From assembly GCA_032207245.1 (NCBI GenBank), contig CM063499.1, forward strand, positions 87,383,231 through 87,447,230: DNA of 64,000 bases, given 5' to 3'. This DNA comes from Pardosa pseudoannulata (taxonomy: Eukaryota > Arthropoda > Arachnida > Araneae > Lycosidae). Every line of letters begins with the position of its first letter. Position 1 is the first letter of the stretch. Of this stretch, positions 51,128 to 64,000 are shown one piece after another. The notes below the pieces were generated by a model, which was not told the DNA's origin, ran no database searches, and saw only the letters and a program-made list of their open reading frames with translations. Made by a program: the position numbers and the translations under genes.

Positions 51128-52261
51128 CCTTTTCACGTCGGCAGCACGATCGTTGTAACGCAATGAATGCCATTCAAAAATGAGTCTTCGGAACTATTGT
51201 GGACAAGTGAGAATTCTTCCCTATTTCTTTTTTTATTTAAGGTGTTAAAAATTAAGGTGTGACTGCCTAGCCCTTTATTTGTTGAATTATGTAAAAACTT
51301 AAAAGAAAAAATAACTTTTTTTAATCATGCTTCTATAGTGATATAGTGAATATTAATTTTTTTTTTAAATTTTAACTCTAGAGGTATCAAGCTTTTTTCC
51401 AACCTAGAATAGCTAACAGCGGTCAAATTGATCGCTGAATGGATTAAATGTATTTTTTTAATGTAAGCGTTTTACACTATTTTCTAATGTTTTTAATTAA
51501 TTTTAACTACACATTTTGATAATTTATATAAAAATCGAAACTTGTTTTTATAAAAAAAAATTTCTACAAGTGTCAACTTACCTTATTTTAAACATATTTC
51601 ATTCCTATTCGCATTTTTTACAGAAAACATATTTTTCAATTCTAGATATGCATTTTCCACCTACATAATTCAAACATTTTTTGCATACATGACATGATTT
51701 GTTTCTTTTACAATGCCCAATCTGGGATTGGTGTCTTTTCTTTGATAATCTATTACTGGATTCAGAAATGTCCAACTCTAGTTTTGGGAATTTTGAGATT
51801 TTTTTTATAAGAAACTCTTATAATTCTTCCGTTAATTCAGTTAAGAATCTATGTATTGTGATGCTTTTGTCCCCAATTCCTTATAGATTCCATAGACTTT
51901 TAATTCCTGCCAAATCCAACATATTATAAAACAGTTGCACTGGCCATCTATGAGAACAGAATATTTGCGAGCCATTTGATCAACGTTATCCACTCCGCAT
52001 TTAGTTTTGTTGTAAAACTCTTTTGTTTCTGGCAGCTTTTTATCATTTTTTAAAATACTTTTTAATGATTTAATGTGTAGAGGGTAATACTCCGAGAAAA
52101 CATCTTCTTTTTGACCGAGAAAACACGTGGAATCTGGTTAAATGTACTAGAGGTGATTCTGACCGTTCGTGGCTCTTCTAGGTAAAACTAAAAATAGTTT
52201 TCAGGTATCCAACCTGAAATAGAGAAAACGGTCAATATCACTGGCTCTGGCACGTCTAGTG
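51128..52261 (-). mobile_element. piggyBac element relic, CACTAGACGTGCC end
   Basis: TTAA at 51124-51127 and 52262-52265. Ends CCTTTTCACGTCGGCAGC and CACTAGACGTGCCAGAG (inverted), only partly alike. Length 1134 bp against more than 2 kb for an autonomous element. Confidence 0.8.
51600..52130 (-). pseudogene. piggyBac transposase C-terminal pseudogene
   Basis: The minus strand reads KKLPETKEFYNKTKCGVDNV then DQMARKYSV, the end of the piggyBac catalytic region (the family has YN-x-TK-x-GVD-x-VDQ). Two stops follow, then a Cys-rich tail with CHVCKKC-like and CISRIEKYVFCKKC-like pairs. The N-terminal half is missing. Confidence 0.88.
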
Positions 52262-52369
52262 TTAAAATTCAATGACAGGAGTAAGGACTACGTTTGTGAT
52301 GCCATTCGAGATATTCCCCTTAATTTTCACCATTCTCAAGAAAGGGGATTTTTGCTCTTAATTACTTAC

Positions 52370-52453
52370 CTTTCTTCCACCTGCCGATTTCCCACAGAGA
52401 TGATATCCAGATACACAAATTTATCCTGTACGTTCTCTGGGCAATATGAAATA
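52370..52453 (-). CDS. Candidate orphan internal exon, unknown product
   Basis: An 84-bp frame between acceptor CATATAG and donor GTAAGTAA. It encodes SYCPENVQDKFVYLDIISV then GNRQVEER, with phase 2 in and out. Amino-acid composition and balanced codons look coding. A piggyBac relic begins 108 bp downstream. Partner exons were not found and the family is not recognised. It could belong to a gene extending outside the window or to a decayed element. Confidence 0.35.
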
Positions 52454-55400
52454 CTATATGAAACTTACGAGACCCGTTAAGGCTCTCTAAGTAGAATTAT
52501 ACTGTCTAATGGTGCAAAAATGGAGGGACATCAAAGCCTTCTTGTAACTAAAATAACTAAGCTGGTTTTTATTTTTAAATTTAAGTCAGTGGCCTTTTTT
52601 TATATGTTACTAAAAATTAACATTTGTGTGAAAAGTAAAATAAATTCTTTATTTTTCTGTATAGCATTAAACTTAGTAAAGCATAATTTGACAGTGTCTC
52701 TCATCTTTAAATACAATCGTTTTATCACAGTTTATGACTTACTAGGGGTTATGTATACAGTGAGTACAGGAAGCATTCGTACAGGAATTGTTTCTCAATA
52801 CAATATTTTTTTTTCATGGGAATACTAATCATTGCAATTTTCAAAATTCATGCATAGCTAGATTAAATATTTTTTCTCCCTTGAATGCGATTGACTTAAA
52901 AGAAAATGAAAAAATAGTAAAAAAAATTTTTAGCAAAAAGGGAATCAACAAGTCGCGGTGATTTTGGAGATCTAAAAGGATACACCAAAAGGAATTCAAA
53001 TTTTTAATAGTGTTTTATGAGTTGGTTGCTTAGATTTTCTATGACAGCTGATCCTGCTATGATCCCATGGATTATATAAGATGTTTTAATGGAATTTTAA
53101 ATCCAATAAGAAAAAAAAGAAGATATTAAAGGGTCATAAAGGTAGAGACAACTATTTCTGAAAGAAAAATAATCTTTAAACCTCATAAAAATAGAGAATC
53201 GTACCATGAAATTTGAGCTATAATTAGTATACCAAGACAGACGGGCTGTCTACCATACAAAATTTATTGATTCCAAAACAATGCAAAAAAGTGCTCGATC
53301 TAAACAACTATCTGTACTAACATTCATTGACAGATAATTTTTGGGTTCAATACAACGTCCCCACACTTATAGCAAGAATAGTTTAATTAGTTTAAAATAT
53401 ATAAATGTAAAAGTTTTGCTGAGCAACGCTGCTTCCTCCAGTACATACTTCCCCTTCTTTATACACCGCTAGTCAATTTAATTTATATCCCCTAGCAACT
53501 TTTACTGTAGATAGTGAATTAAGCTTAGATTTACGTATTCGCTCCTAGTCAAATTCTAAAATTGCATTGAAAGTGTATGCTCCAGTAGTATGAAAAATAT
53601 CGAATAATCATTGAGAACCTTTATTAAACTGAAGTATTGTTATATATGCCCCTGTTTAAAAATTGTGCAGCTTAACGAAGGTATCTTAGGGGATAATTTT
53701 GTACAAAATACCATTAAAATTCCCATTTTACGTTTTTCCATAAAAGTATAAAATAATTTTTGATTATAATACCACGTATACTAGATTAATAATATTCATA
53801 AATTTCTGAGGAGTCCCCTAGATTTACTGTTGTTTTCAATTCCATCTGACTTAATTCATTCATACTTGTACCAGCTGTCCACTTAGATACAATAGGTCAA
53901 TAACTATATATTAGCTGCTTTGTGATTGAAAAAATTCAACATTATATCTTTTACCTAATTTTATTTTATAAAGATAAATATTTATATGCTATCAGCATTG
54001 ACTATAATTAGCACACAAAGTTACAATTACACTTTACTTGATTTCTTAATTGTCAGTTCATAAGTCAATTCTGATAATCCTAAACTTATATTAGTTCAAC
54101 TTTTGTTTACAAACAATCTGAGAGCATTAAATCTTTCTTGGTTGAATGATGTTTGCAAAGTTTTTATCATTTCCAAACTCCTTTAACATCCTAAATAATT
54201 TAGATATAAATTTAAAATTAATTTGAAAAGAAAGGCCTATATCTAAAGAAGAACAGAACTTTTTTTAAAAAAATGTTACCACATTTTAATGCTTTTTATT
54301 CCATTGATCAACCTAGAAATTTTGGCCACCTGCAAACATGAATACATTGAACATACACTATTCCTGGCCTTGGATATAATTATGTTGGATATAATTATGT
54401 TATGGTAAATAAGAAAAGAAAGGTAAGTTGTTTTAAGAGATTAGTAAAAAGCATTTAACTTTAAAGTTTATATCTGAAATACAGTTATCAGCTTGATTCT
54501 GAATAATTAGATGCTGAACAAAAACCCTGAAAGTAAAAACTGCTTTTGTGCATAAGTGTCACAGTAATAAAAATATGAAGAGAGAAATTTCCATAGTGTA
54601 TTAAAAATACTTAAAATTCACACCAACATTTGTAAATTAAAATCTGAATAAAATATCTGAACTGGATTGTTTTAGATTCATTAATAATAAGATTTTATAT
54701 GGCTAGTTTTCTAAATAAATAAATTGCAAGAATTAAACTAACTTTCATTCTAGCTCTTGGAAACAATATCCTGAAATGATTCTGGACCAACACCAAATAT
54801 ACATTATCTCAGTAAATTCTTGAGAGGCTCCATCTCTTTTCCTGACAAACAGAATTTTGGAGGCAATCATAATCTATGCAAATATATGAGAAATAATATG
54901 CAATATTGTTGACTTTATATTCACAAAGAATGTATTTCCAACGTAAGATTGGAGAACATATTTATTTCATGCAACTATTAACACTACATAGAAATCATTT
55001 TAACATTGATTAACATCATTAACAGGAATCATTTGGTCATGCAAACAAAGAAAAATATAAATGAGCACTAATACACTATTAATTACAAAAGTAGATGAAA
55101 ATTAAATGCTTAAAGATGGTAAGCTATACAAAACAAGAAAATGGAATGAAAATCAAATTAATATACAATAAACCAAATTATTCATTAAACCTAAATAATT
55201 TAGTTTACAGATGAACTTGTTACCTTGAAGGTACTAAGAAATGAGCTTTAGAAGATATTTTTCTTTTATAACAGAATTTTATAAATGATTCTAAATTTGC
55301 AAAAACAAGTTTAAACAGTATTTAAACTATTAAAATTACGTTAATAACAAAAATAAAGTTTATACAAGGCTATTTTTGGATTATTTTAACTGTTCAAAAC

Positions 55401-58400
55401 TAACTGAAAGAAAATTTGAAATAAATATTAAAAAGATTAATAACTCATTAAACTAGAAGTAATGAAATCAATATGAAAGCTTTATATACTTTTACTTATA
55501 ACGATTAAAAGAAAGTAAAAAATTTAATTCACAGTGAGACAAAGTGAGAAAATATGGAGATTAATTTTTTTAAATTCATATTACTTCAAAAGAGATATAA
55601 TATAGTTACAAATACTGAAAAGTGAGATCATCTGATGAATTTGAATATATAACTAAAATTCTAAGCATGAAGCAATGAACTTTATAGAAAATTAAAGATA
55701 ATTTGTGATACAGATGATTGGAAATGTCTTAAACATGGGTGAATTTTAAAATCTGATTTAATGACTAGTTCACCTACATCTATTAGAAAAGTGTACAACT
55801 TCAAAAGATTAAGAAAAAAATTAAGGTCTAAATTAAATGACATATGATTGATATGATGAATCCAATTATTAAGATAATCTAAGTGTGATTATTAAAGTGC
55901 AATCTAGTAGTGACTAGAAAAATCACAAATGAACCTAAAAAAAATGAAAGCAAATACTTAAAAATATCACGAGATAACAAATATATTCTAATTAGTGTAC
56001 ATGAATACTTTTGAACTACAATTAAAATGCTTAAGATAACATAAATATGAGATTCTATATTTTCTAAGAGCAGAAAAATAAATGATATATGACATTAAAA
56101 TAGAACTTACAAAATATATAAGAGACAAATGTCAATGCAATTCTATTGCTAATTTGTATTTTTAACAACATAAACATTCATTCCAAATGCACCAAAAGTG
56201 CTGAAAAACATAATATAAATACTACATAATACGTACATATACTTTTAATCTGAATATTTTTAATATAAAAATATTCTAACAAATAATAAAATTTGCATAT
56301 AAAGCAAAGTAAATAGATTCATAATAGTTAATGCCCAATTATATAATAAATTTCAATGATAAACTATGAAAGTCAATCAACCATTTATTCCTAAACAATA
56401 TTTTTAACAGAATGAATAAATGCTTACAAAAATCAACTCTATTTAACAACAGATAATTGTATAAGAAAACATTAAAAATCTGCAATTAAAAAATTATACA
56501 ATGATAATTTTTATTGCAGAAATTAATACTATATATTTACAGTAAAGTGCTATTAACTTAGATATCCCTATAAGATCTACCATTGTATGAAACTATGCAT
56601 ATACATATCAGATAACAATTTTTTTAAACTGTGAGGAAAAAATAAACTTATTTTTTAATTTCATATTAATTGTAACAGACACAATCTACCAAAAGAAAGA
56701 CTCTATCAATAGAAAAATTACATATATATGAAAACATTATATATATATATATATTATGTTATACGACCTTTAAGCTTATACTTAAAAAAAATAAATAAAA
56801 AAATATAAAAAATTAATAAATAAAAAACATTATTATACTAATATCAAATAACACTACCCTATAAATAAATTTGAGAAAATGAATAAATTATAATTTAAAT
56901 GTTTTTACAATAGTCTAAAGGTTTCCTCAAATTAGCAAATCAATTACATTATTTAAAAAAAAAAAAATTTATTTGTGACTAAAACTTACTTTCAGAAGTT
57001 TTACCTAATTTTTTAAGCTACAACAGTCAAAGTCTCAGGTTTAAAATTGTTCATAACAACTTACATAATATTCTCTGTATAAAATATGAGAGTACAGTTC
57101 ATATACTAACTATGTTTTGCAATTAAGAAAACTAATAGCACACAAGATGAAGAAATATTACTTATCTATGAAGTAATTTCAAATACAACCTTTCAAACAC
57201 AAAATAACATAAAATATATTACTATGAACTGTAATATTTGAAGCACTTAAATATTTCTAAATAAAAAGTCAACATTATATTTTTTATTTTAATATTTTAG
57301 TTTTAGATAAATTATTTAACAAATATGAATACTTTATACATATAATCTACAAATATTTCCTAAATTACCATGAAAAACATATATAAATTATGAAATTTTT
57401 CATAACACTAACATTCATTTTACAGCAATAATTAATTACAATAATTAGTTGTCATAATATGCCTTTTTGGAAGCAATTATGCAGCATACAAATACTTTTT
57501 AATAAACATTAAAGAGAATATTTTGTAACTGAAATTCTTCACATATGTAACTGAAGTCTTCACATGTAATGTTTCATTAAATACAGTTCTCAGAATATCA
57601 CCATAGATATGTATTGAAAATGGAAAACAAGGAATGTCAAAAGAAAACATGCAAATATGAAAAAGCACTGTATGCACTGTAAGATCATACAAATTTACAT
57701 TCTACATTAATTATACACATAACTGAATAAGTTTTCTATACATATGAACTAATGTGAATTTTTACAGTGAATTTACTATAGAAATTTTGTCTGTATTTAC
57801 AATTTTACATGCTAACAAATTTTTAGTAGATTATATTACAACAAATTGTTAAAAATTTCTGTAATACAAGTATCAGCTTCTAATTGCATTGATGGTTATT
57901 GATAAAACTAGAAAATTTAGAAGATTTTTATTCTAGTAGCATCTTAAAAAATCATTTTATTTATTCCACAATAACAGTATTATACTACAATTTGTACTGC
58001 ACAAAAATAAACATTCAAATTTTAAGTTAAACTTCTCAACAATAAAATTTTACAAACCTAAAAATTTTGAAGAATTTTCAGTATTGAAAATGCTAACATT
58101 TAGACTAATATAAATGATCCCTTTAACTGTTATAAGATTTATGATTCAGTATCAGAAATCATACAGATTATGCTAATATGAAATTAAAAGGTAAAATAAT
58201 TTCTGGTAATTTTTTCAAATATTATCTTTTGGATATTTCTGGTTGAAGTGAACAAAATGGGCAACTTAAAATTATACTCTCCTTATACAACTTATAAGTT
58301 TATACACATACAAGCAACAGACTAAGAAATAAAATATTTTATAATCCTTAGTCTAATTAATTAGTTTAACATAAACAGATAGACATATCTTCATAACTTT

Positions 58401-58660
58401 GAATTTGAATACAATAATAGTTCAGAATATTTTCACAAAGAACCTCAATTCTTAAAATGCTGTCCTTAATGATAGGCATTCAAAGTCAGTGATATTTATA
58501 ACCTTTGACATTATACCATTAGAGGATATAGAGTTCTTTAACTTATAAGCTTGTAAGGTAAATTATATGCACTATCAGTTATAAATATAACAATATTAAA
58601 GTTAGACTAAAACAGAAATTAATACTATTGAAAATATATTTTCCTTGACAGACTCCTTTA
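52454..58660. other. 6-kb AT-rich block without recognisable TE
   Basis: Unlike the rest of the window I see no SINE, TIR or LTR here, apart from short AT runs near 56740. Frames are short and of chance type. It could be a long untranslated region, an intron of a gene reaching outside, or plain intergenic sequence. Confidence 0.5.
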
Positions 58661-58670
58661 ACACTAGAAT

Positions 58671-58900
58671 TACGGAAGGGGTCATTTTGACATCTAGCGA
58701 ACTTTTATCTCTGACAGCTCTTCTATTTTTTTCAAATATATTAATCCTTTCTTGACTTTTCCTAAATCATTGTGATTTACAAAATAGTAAAGATTTTAAG
58801 AAAATCATATTTTTATTTTAGCCCTAACAAATGATTATACCAAAAAATATGGCAGGCTATATACTGATGTTGAAGACAAGTGTAAACTTCATAATGACTC
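58671..58900 (+). mobile_element. piggyBac-type element 5' end, running into the gap
   Basis: TTAA then CACTAGAATTACGGAAGG and GTCATTTTGACA, similar to the ends at 8298 and 52261. The other end would lie in or beyond the gap. Confidence 0.6.
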
Positions 58901-59000
58901 NNNNNNNNNNNNNNNNNNNNNNNNNNNNNNNNNNNNNNNNNNNNNNNNNNNNNNNNNNNNNNNNNNNNNNNNNNNNNNNNNNNNNNNNNNNNNNNNNNNN
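58901..59000. other. Assembly gap (100 N)
   Basis: Exactly 100 N, the usual placeholder for a gap of unknown size. Confidence 0.99.
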
Positions 59001-59019
59001 TAAAAAAAAACTGATATTT

Positions 59020-59270
59020 TTTCGATATTTTCTGGGCGAGAGGGAATTACTTCCACAGTACTTTTCAACGAGAATCAGTGATCAGATTAAAGACCTCTTC
59101 AGTGTGAACCCTGAACATCACATTGGCTCAATCTTCCTCACTCCTGTGCTGATGTTTCAAACTCCAGTATCTGTAACCTTATTGATGTGCAGATGCATGT
59201 GGAAGAGCAATACAAATTGAGAGTGAGTCGTCTGGTATAGAGACCAAATTTATTAAGTCTCCTGGAGAGA
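59020..59270 (+). pseudogene. Broken coding-like sequence after the gap
   Basis: One frame gives GERELLPQYFSTRISDQIKD, another HWLNLPHSCADVSNSSICNL then IDVQMHVEEQYKLRVSRLV and a stop. GC content and word use are coding-like and the frames switch once. Probably a decayed transposase or gene fragment. Family not recognised. Confidence 0.3.
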
Positions 59271-60616
59271 GTTTGCCTCGAAACTTGTATACCTGTGGTG
59301 TCTGGTGAGCTCAGAACCCAAAGCTATGACACAACTGTCTTTTTGACATCATGCAATTATTGTCAAATATTTGGTTTTACCACAAGGTCGTTATGCTTGA
59401 TTTAGTTGGTAGTAGTTGTTGTGTAATTCTCCTACTCTGAAAATTTTGCTGCACTCTTGAGATCCCACATTAAGTGTAATTCTTAATTCGATGATCTTCG
59501 GTTTTAAACAGGGCGAATTCTTATGATTATTACTCTCGCTACCATATGTTCTATTGTCATTGTTCCAATGTTCTTAACTCCTTTTACTGCGTAAGCCTGT
59601 TTTACTCGTTCAGTCGTGTGCAGATTCAGTTTTGCACATATGAACGCCTACTGGAAAATGAAACTGATTCTCCCCTTGGAATTTTGAACAATTTTACGTA
59701 TGCTTTTTGATTTTTATTCTCATTTCATTTTAAACATTTGAAACCATCGTATTTTGAGTTTAAAAAAATTGAGTTTTTTATAATATTTTATGTCTTCAGA
59801 TTACATTATATATAAGTAATCAATAAAATTTTAAAATGTAATAAGCATATTCAGTAAGTTTGTTTTGGCAACGTTGCGTCAGTCGAAGCATTACTCAAAA
59901 ATTATTTAGGATAAAACCAATACAGAATTTTAAAACTAAATCTGCATTACTATGATGTCTCAGTAGATTGTCATTATAATATAAATTAAATTTTAAATTT
60001 GATATAATTTAAAATTTGAATTAGTGTATTCCATAAGATTGCTTAAGCAGAGCATTGCATAAAAATAATATAGAATAATCACAATATAGAATGTAATAAC
60101 GATAGCTAGACTAATATCATGCTGTGTTAGTTGGTGTTTTTTTTCTCTTACCGATTTTGATTTCTGTTTTATAAAAATTAATTAGCCGGTTTTTATTTTT
60201 TATCTATTTATATATTTTTTGATAGAATGAGAACAGTCTTTACATTTTGAACAACGATATTTACTTGCACTCAGCGCATAGTTTTGATTTAAAAATTACA
60301 TCAAGGAATTAATTGAAAAACTTGAACTAGTTATTCTAAAGTAAAACTAAAAGGTCTTTCAGCAGAACTTTGTGACTTAGTACAATTAATTTACACCATG
60401 ACCGTCAGGTCTATTGACTCTAGCGCCCTCCAGTACAAGGACGTAAAACTGTCAGTAAAAGCCAAGACAACAAGCGGCTTGCTCGTGTTACTCATGAGTT
60501 CCCTTGTTCCTAAGATAATTTTCTATAGGTCCACTTGTTATGTTTTGAGTTTGTAATAAAATAACGTAACCTAACGTGTGGATTTACTTTCAAGAAACCC
60601 TTTCAATGTTTCCTAC

Positions 60617-61144
60617 AAGGATACAAGCGTTTAGAAACTGGTATTCCACTCGAACTGTGATTGGCTGGTAAGTACATTGGCAGCGATTTCTAAAATTGGT
60701 GAAATATCTTGGCGACTCTTTCCGTGAATGTGTATATTATTTCAACAATCAGAAAGAGACAGGATCGATATAGAATTTTTTTCAAAGGGAGGCGGGCGAG
60801 TATATATTTAATTAAAGGCTTACTGATATTTAATTAAAGTTACAAATTAAACTAATTACAGTTTACCGAAATAAAAAAAATTTACATGCTTTGTTAAATA
60901 CTTTTTCTAATAAAACACAGAGCTGCAATATTTAGAATTAGAACTTTCAATTTCCATTCTTTGTACGTTTCAAATTCTTCTAAATAAAGGAATAAATAAT
61001 AGATAAAGAGAAATAAATAGATAAGAAACCGATCGTGGCAAGCATCGCCAAGATATTTCGCCAATTTTAGAAATCGCTGCCAATGTCTTCACCAGCCAAT
61101 CACAGGCCGAGTGGAATACCAGGTTCTTTGCGCTTGTGTAAGGA
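60617..61144. repeat. Foldback element with arms of about 100 bp
   Basis: 60617-60725 and 61025-61144 are inverted copies (TGTGATTGGCTGGT, ACATTGGCAGCGATTTC, AAATATCTTGGCGA). They are separated by about 300 bp of AT-rich DNA and flanked by short aagga repeats. Confidence 0.8.
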
Positions 61145-63596
61145 TGGTCACAGTACACTATATACTATAACTATACACTCTTTCTACACTATACACTCTT
61201 ACTTACCAAAATCAGTAACAAACATCGAATTCATATTTACATGGGCATAATTTGGGAGAGGCAAAGGGGGTCAAATGCTTATTCCCTGAATTTTTAGAGA
61301 GGGGGACAACTTTTCTGTTTGGCCCTTCCAATTTTTTAAGGTTTGATTCGATTTTTACCACCTCAGTTGAAGCTCTCAATTACACCCCTGCATATTTACA
61401 AACTATTTATTCTTTAAAAGCTGACAATAGCTTCGAATTATTGAAAAAATGTAGACATAGTGAACCATTGGAGAAACGAATTACAAACCACTAAGGATCG
61501 AATACAAATTTAACTAATTTGTATTTTCGGTAAAATAGCCGTTATTTACCTAGGCCAAGGTTTTCCCAACCTGTGGTACAAGTACCATGGGTGGACGCCA
61601 GTTGCTGGTGGCTGGTACGAGCAAACTAATCAATAATGAAGGACAATAACCTTTTTGATTCCTCAATAGCCCTTGATAGCTAAGACCTCTGGGTCCGAGA
61701 ATACCTGAAGCAATATGAGAAAATTTCTTTCCCCTAAAGAGGCGTTACTGCTAATAGCCGAGAGTAATATTGATACAGGGGAATACAGGGCTCCTTGTAA
61801 ACATTTGATATTGGCAGGTGTTTTCTCTTGAGGTTTTTACAACACCTTAAGAGGTCATACGACACTTAAAAGTTGAAAAAATGTAAAATAATTATCATTT
61901 TTAATTTCTCAGAACTTTAAAACTACCAGTTTTACAAACATAAATTTTTTAACGTAGAACAAATTTTAATCTTTACTTACATATCTAACTCATTTTTGAA
62001 GCATAAAAAATATTTTTGTAAGAAATTTTTAAATAAGAGACACTTTGTCGTTAACAAAAATGATATCAAGGCTAACGTTCATGATAACTAAAATATAATT
62101 AGTTAAAGACAAATAGAATTGTTTTAACATATTACAATATCTCAAAATAACTTTGAACCTAAATTTGTATGTATTTAAGATATATATTTTTAAAAAATAT
62201 GAATTACTTTAATTAAAAATCTATCATTGCAAAATAATAAAAACTATTTTGGGAAATATATAAGAAAATTTAGGTTCAATTGGATGAAAATTATAATGTA
62301 TAAAACTTGTAAAAATTGCATGAAGAAAATATTAAAAACTTTTTGAGATAACATGCAAAAAAGACAGTACATGAAAAAAAAAAAGACAATTTGAGAAAAC
62401 TCCAGTTACAATTTTGTAACTTAAATTTCTTTACATTAAACAGCTGGTGTGTTTTTATTCATAACTTCTCTCAATTTTGGAAACTTTTATTCGAATTGTT
62501 TTAAAATGTTCAGAACTGAATTCCTTTTCACTTAAATTTCTTTCTGAAAAAACTAATTTTTTGTCGATTTAACAGTTATTTAGATTTCCAAACCATAACT
62601 TACATTCTTGCTTGTTTAATCAATAGTTTTCGAGGAATTCTTTATAATGGTTTTCTTTAATGACGAACAGACAACAGTTACAAATATTTTTCTGTCTCCA
62701 GCCAACACAGGGCGAAGAATATTTCATCAAAATACAAAAAAGAATTACGAAACGACACTTTAATGCGTCTACCACTTAAAACAAAGAACTTCCACTATGG
62801 CCAAAACTTTTACAGCAAAATCAAAAAGAATGGAATACAAAACGACTGGTGGGTGCCATCTGTTGAACAAAATAGCAGCCACAACAATGAGATACTATTG
62901 GGTAATTATACACTGAACAACAGTCTCTTAATAATGACTTCTTAAGAAGTCCTACTTGTTGCTGGGTAACGTGGAACATTTCAATGCTACTCTGTTCGAT
63001 TTTTACTCAGATTGATAGGGGGAAGAAAACAGGCAAAGATTGGGCTATTGGGCTAGGAATCGGAGAACATTTGAAATACTAGTGTGTGGGTTACAGAATT
63101 AAACATTCAAACGACACAATCTAATTATCCTAATTTACTGCCTGTAATCCACATGTGTGAATTTCCCTAAATATTTTCAGAGAAAAATATCGTATAACCT
63201 GCAGCGGCGTATAATTCGCAGATAAACTTCCATTTTTATTTCATGTGATTTACAGAAATGAATAACACATGGAAAAAAACACATTATATCTTCTAGTGCA
63301 AAACAAAATAAATTTAAACTCTTTCGCTTGATGATAAAATTTTCTTTAGATTAAAAAAATAATTTAACAAAGTGTAAATTTGGATAGACTTGAAGAATTT
63401 TATATTTCACAACAGTAAGAATATATTTTAAAAAATTACATAAATTAGTACAGTAATAATAATGATACAAGCAAATTATTAGCATTCATATTTAAATAAA
63501 AAATAAGTTAAAATTAAGAATCCTTAAAATTCATTTATTGTATTTTAATTTAATAAGGTTATATAGCGATCTGTATTAAAATTTTAATCTGCAGTT
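61145..63596. other. AT-rich sequence, little recognised
   Basis: A CAAGGTTTTCCCAACCTG motif at 61558 looks like one hAT end without a clear partner. Otherwise only chance frames. Confidence 0.5.
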
Positions 63597-64000
63597 ATGG
63601 CGCCATCTACCGAACTGAAAGAGAAAACCAAATGAAGAATGCTTCAAAGTGCCGCCATTGTAGATTATACAGGTGTTATTTCTTGATAAAAATAAATATA
63701 CAAAATGGAAAATATTAATTTAATCATATATATTCATTAATTTTCAAGTGAAGATTTAATTTGTTGTGTTTCTTTTAATTTAAATAATAGGGTTTTCGTA
63801 TCTGCAAAAAAATCTTTGTGTAAATATGAGCAGGTTCTGCCATCTATTATTCTTAAAGAAAGATATTTGTACTCTTTAACCATAAATTAATTTTTAACAG
63901 CAGATAATAGGGGTCAGAAGAAAATTTAAAGTTTTTTTTAACATATATAATCCACGGATTATAGGCAGGAAATTAGGATAATTTTTGGTTAAGCATGGAT
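63597..64000 (+). repeat. Dispersed repeat shared with 16593-16985
   Basis: Plus-strand copy of the repeat at 16593-16985, continuing past the window end. Starts near TGGCGCCATCTACCG. Shares ACAGGTGTTATTTCTTGATA and TTTTTAACAGCAGATAA landmarks. Confidence 0.7.

Noticed and set aside
58831..59220. 129-codon plus-strand frame
   Set aside because: It runs through the 100-N gap, so its continuity is artificial.

Overview
The window looks like a piece of an AT-rich, intron-rich arthropod nuclear genome. A spider or other arachnid is my guess from the repeat content, not something the sequence proves. No bacterial-style genes, rRNA, CRISPR arrays or intact tRNA genes are present. There is one 100-base assembly gap at 58901-59000.

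One host gene dominates. On the minus strand, 14 exons between 47725 and 11035 join with matching splice phases into a single 366-codon reading frame. The product belongs to the CDK10/CDK11 (PISSLRE/PITSLRE) group of cyclin-dependent-kinase-like proteins. The kinase fold is complete from glycine loop to C-lobe. However, the catalytic Asp of HRD is Asn, the catalytic-loop Lys is Cys, and DFG reads GFK, so I predict a pseudokinase. This is the main finding of the window. Its last exon sits at the edge of a 128-bp tandem repeat that also copies the splice acceptor. Its first intron contains a palindrome of about 1.15 kb.

Almost everything else is transposable-element debris, much of it nested in the introns. 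It includes a tRNA-derived SINE family with a CCAAA-type tail (nine copies) and two other tRNA-derived SINE types. There are several piggyBac-like elements with TTAA duplications, and three Tigger/pogo elements plus a fourth relic. A Tc1-like transposase with a broken frame lies 40 bp from an exon. Several hAT elements with 8-bp duplications are present, along with two MITE families flanked by only 5-6 bp repeats and two related Helitrons. Two solo LTRs, a Ty1/copia pol remnant and a non-LTR reverse-transcriptase tail complete the set.

Layout: 1-4.3 kb is a degraded copia element and small repeats. 4.9-10.7 kb holds MITEs, SINEs, a non-LTR fragment and a Helitron. 11.0-47.7 kb is the kinase-like gene with TE-filled introns. 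48.35-49.92 kb is a 1.57-kb element with TTGGCCAACG arrays. 51.1-52.3 kb is a piggyBac relic next to a candidate orphan exon. 52.5-58.7 kb is a long AT-rich block with no TE that I recognise. 59-64 kb, after the gap, holds a foldback element, broken coding-like sequence and a repeat shared with 16.6-17.0 kb.
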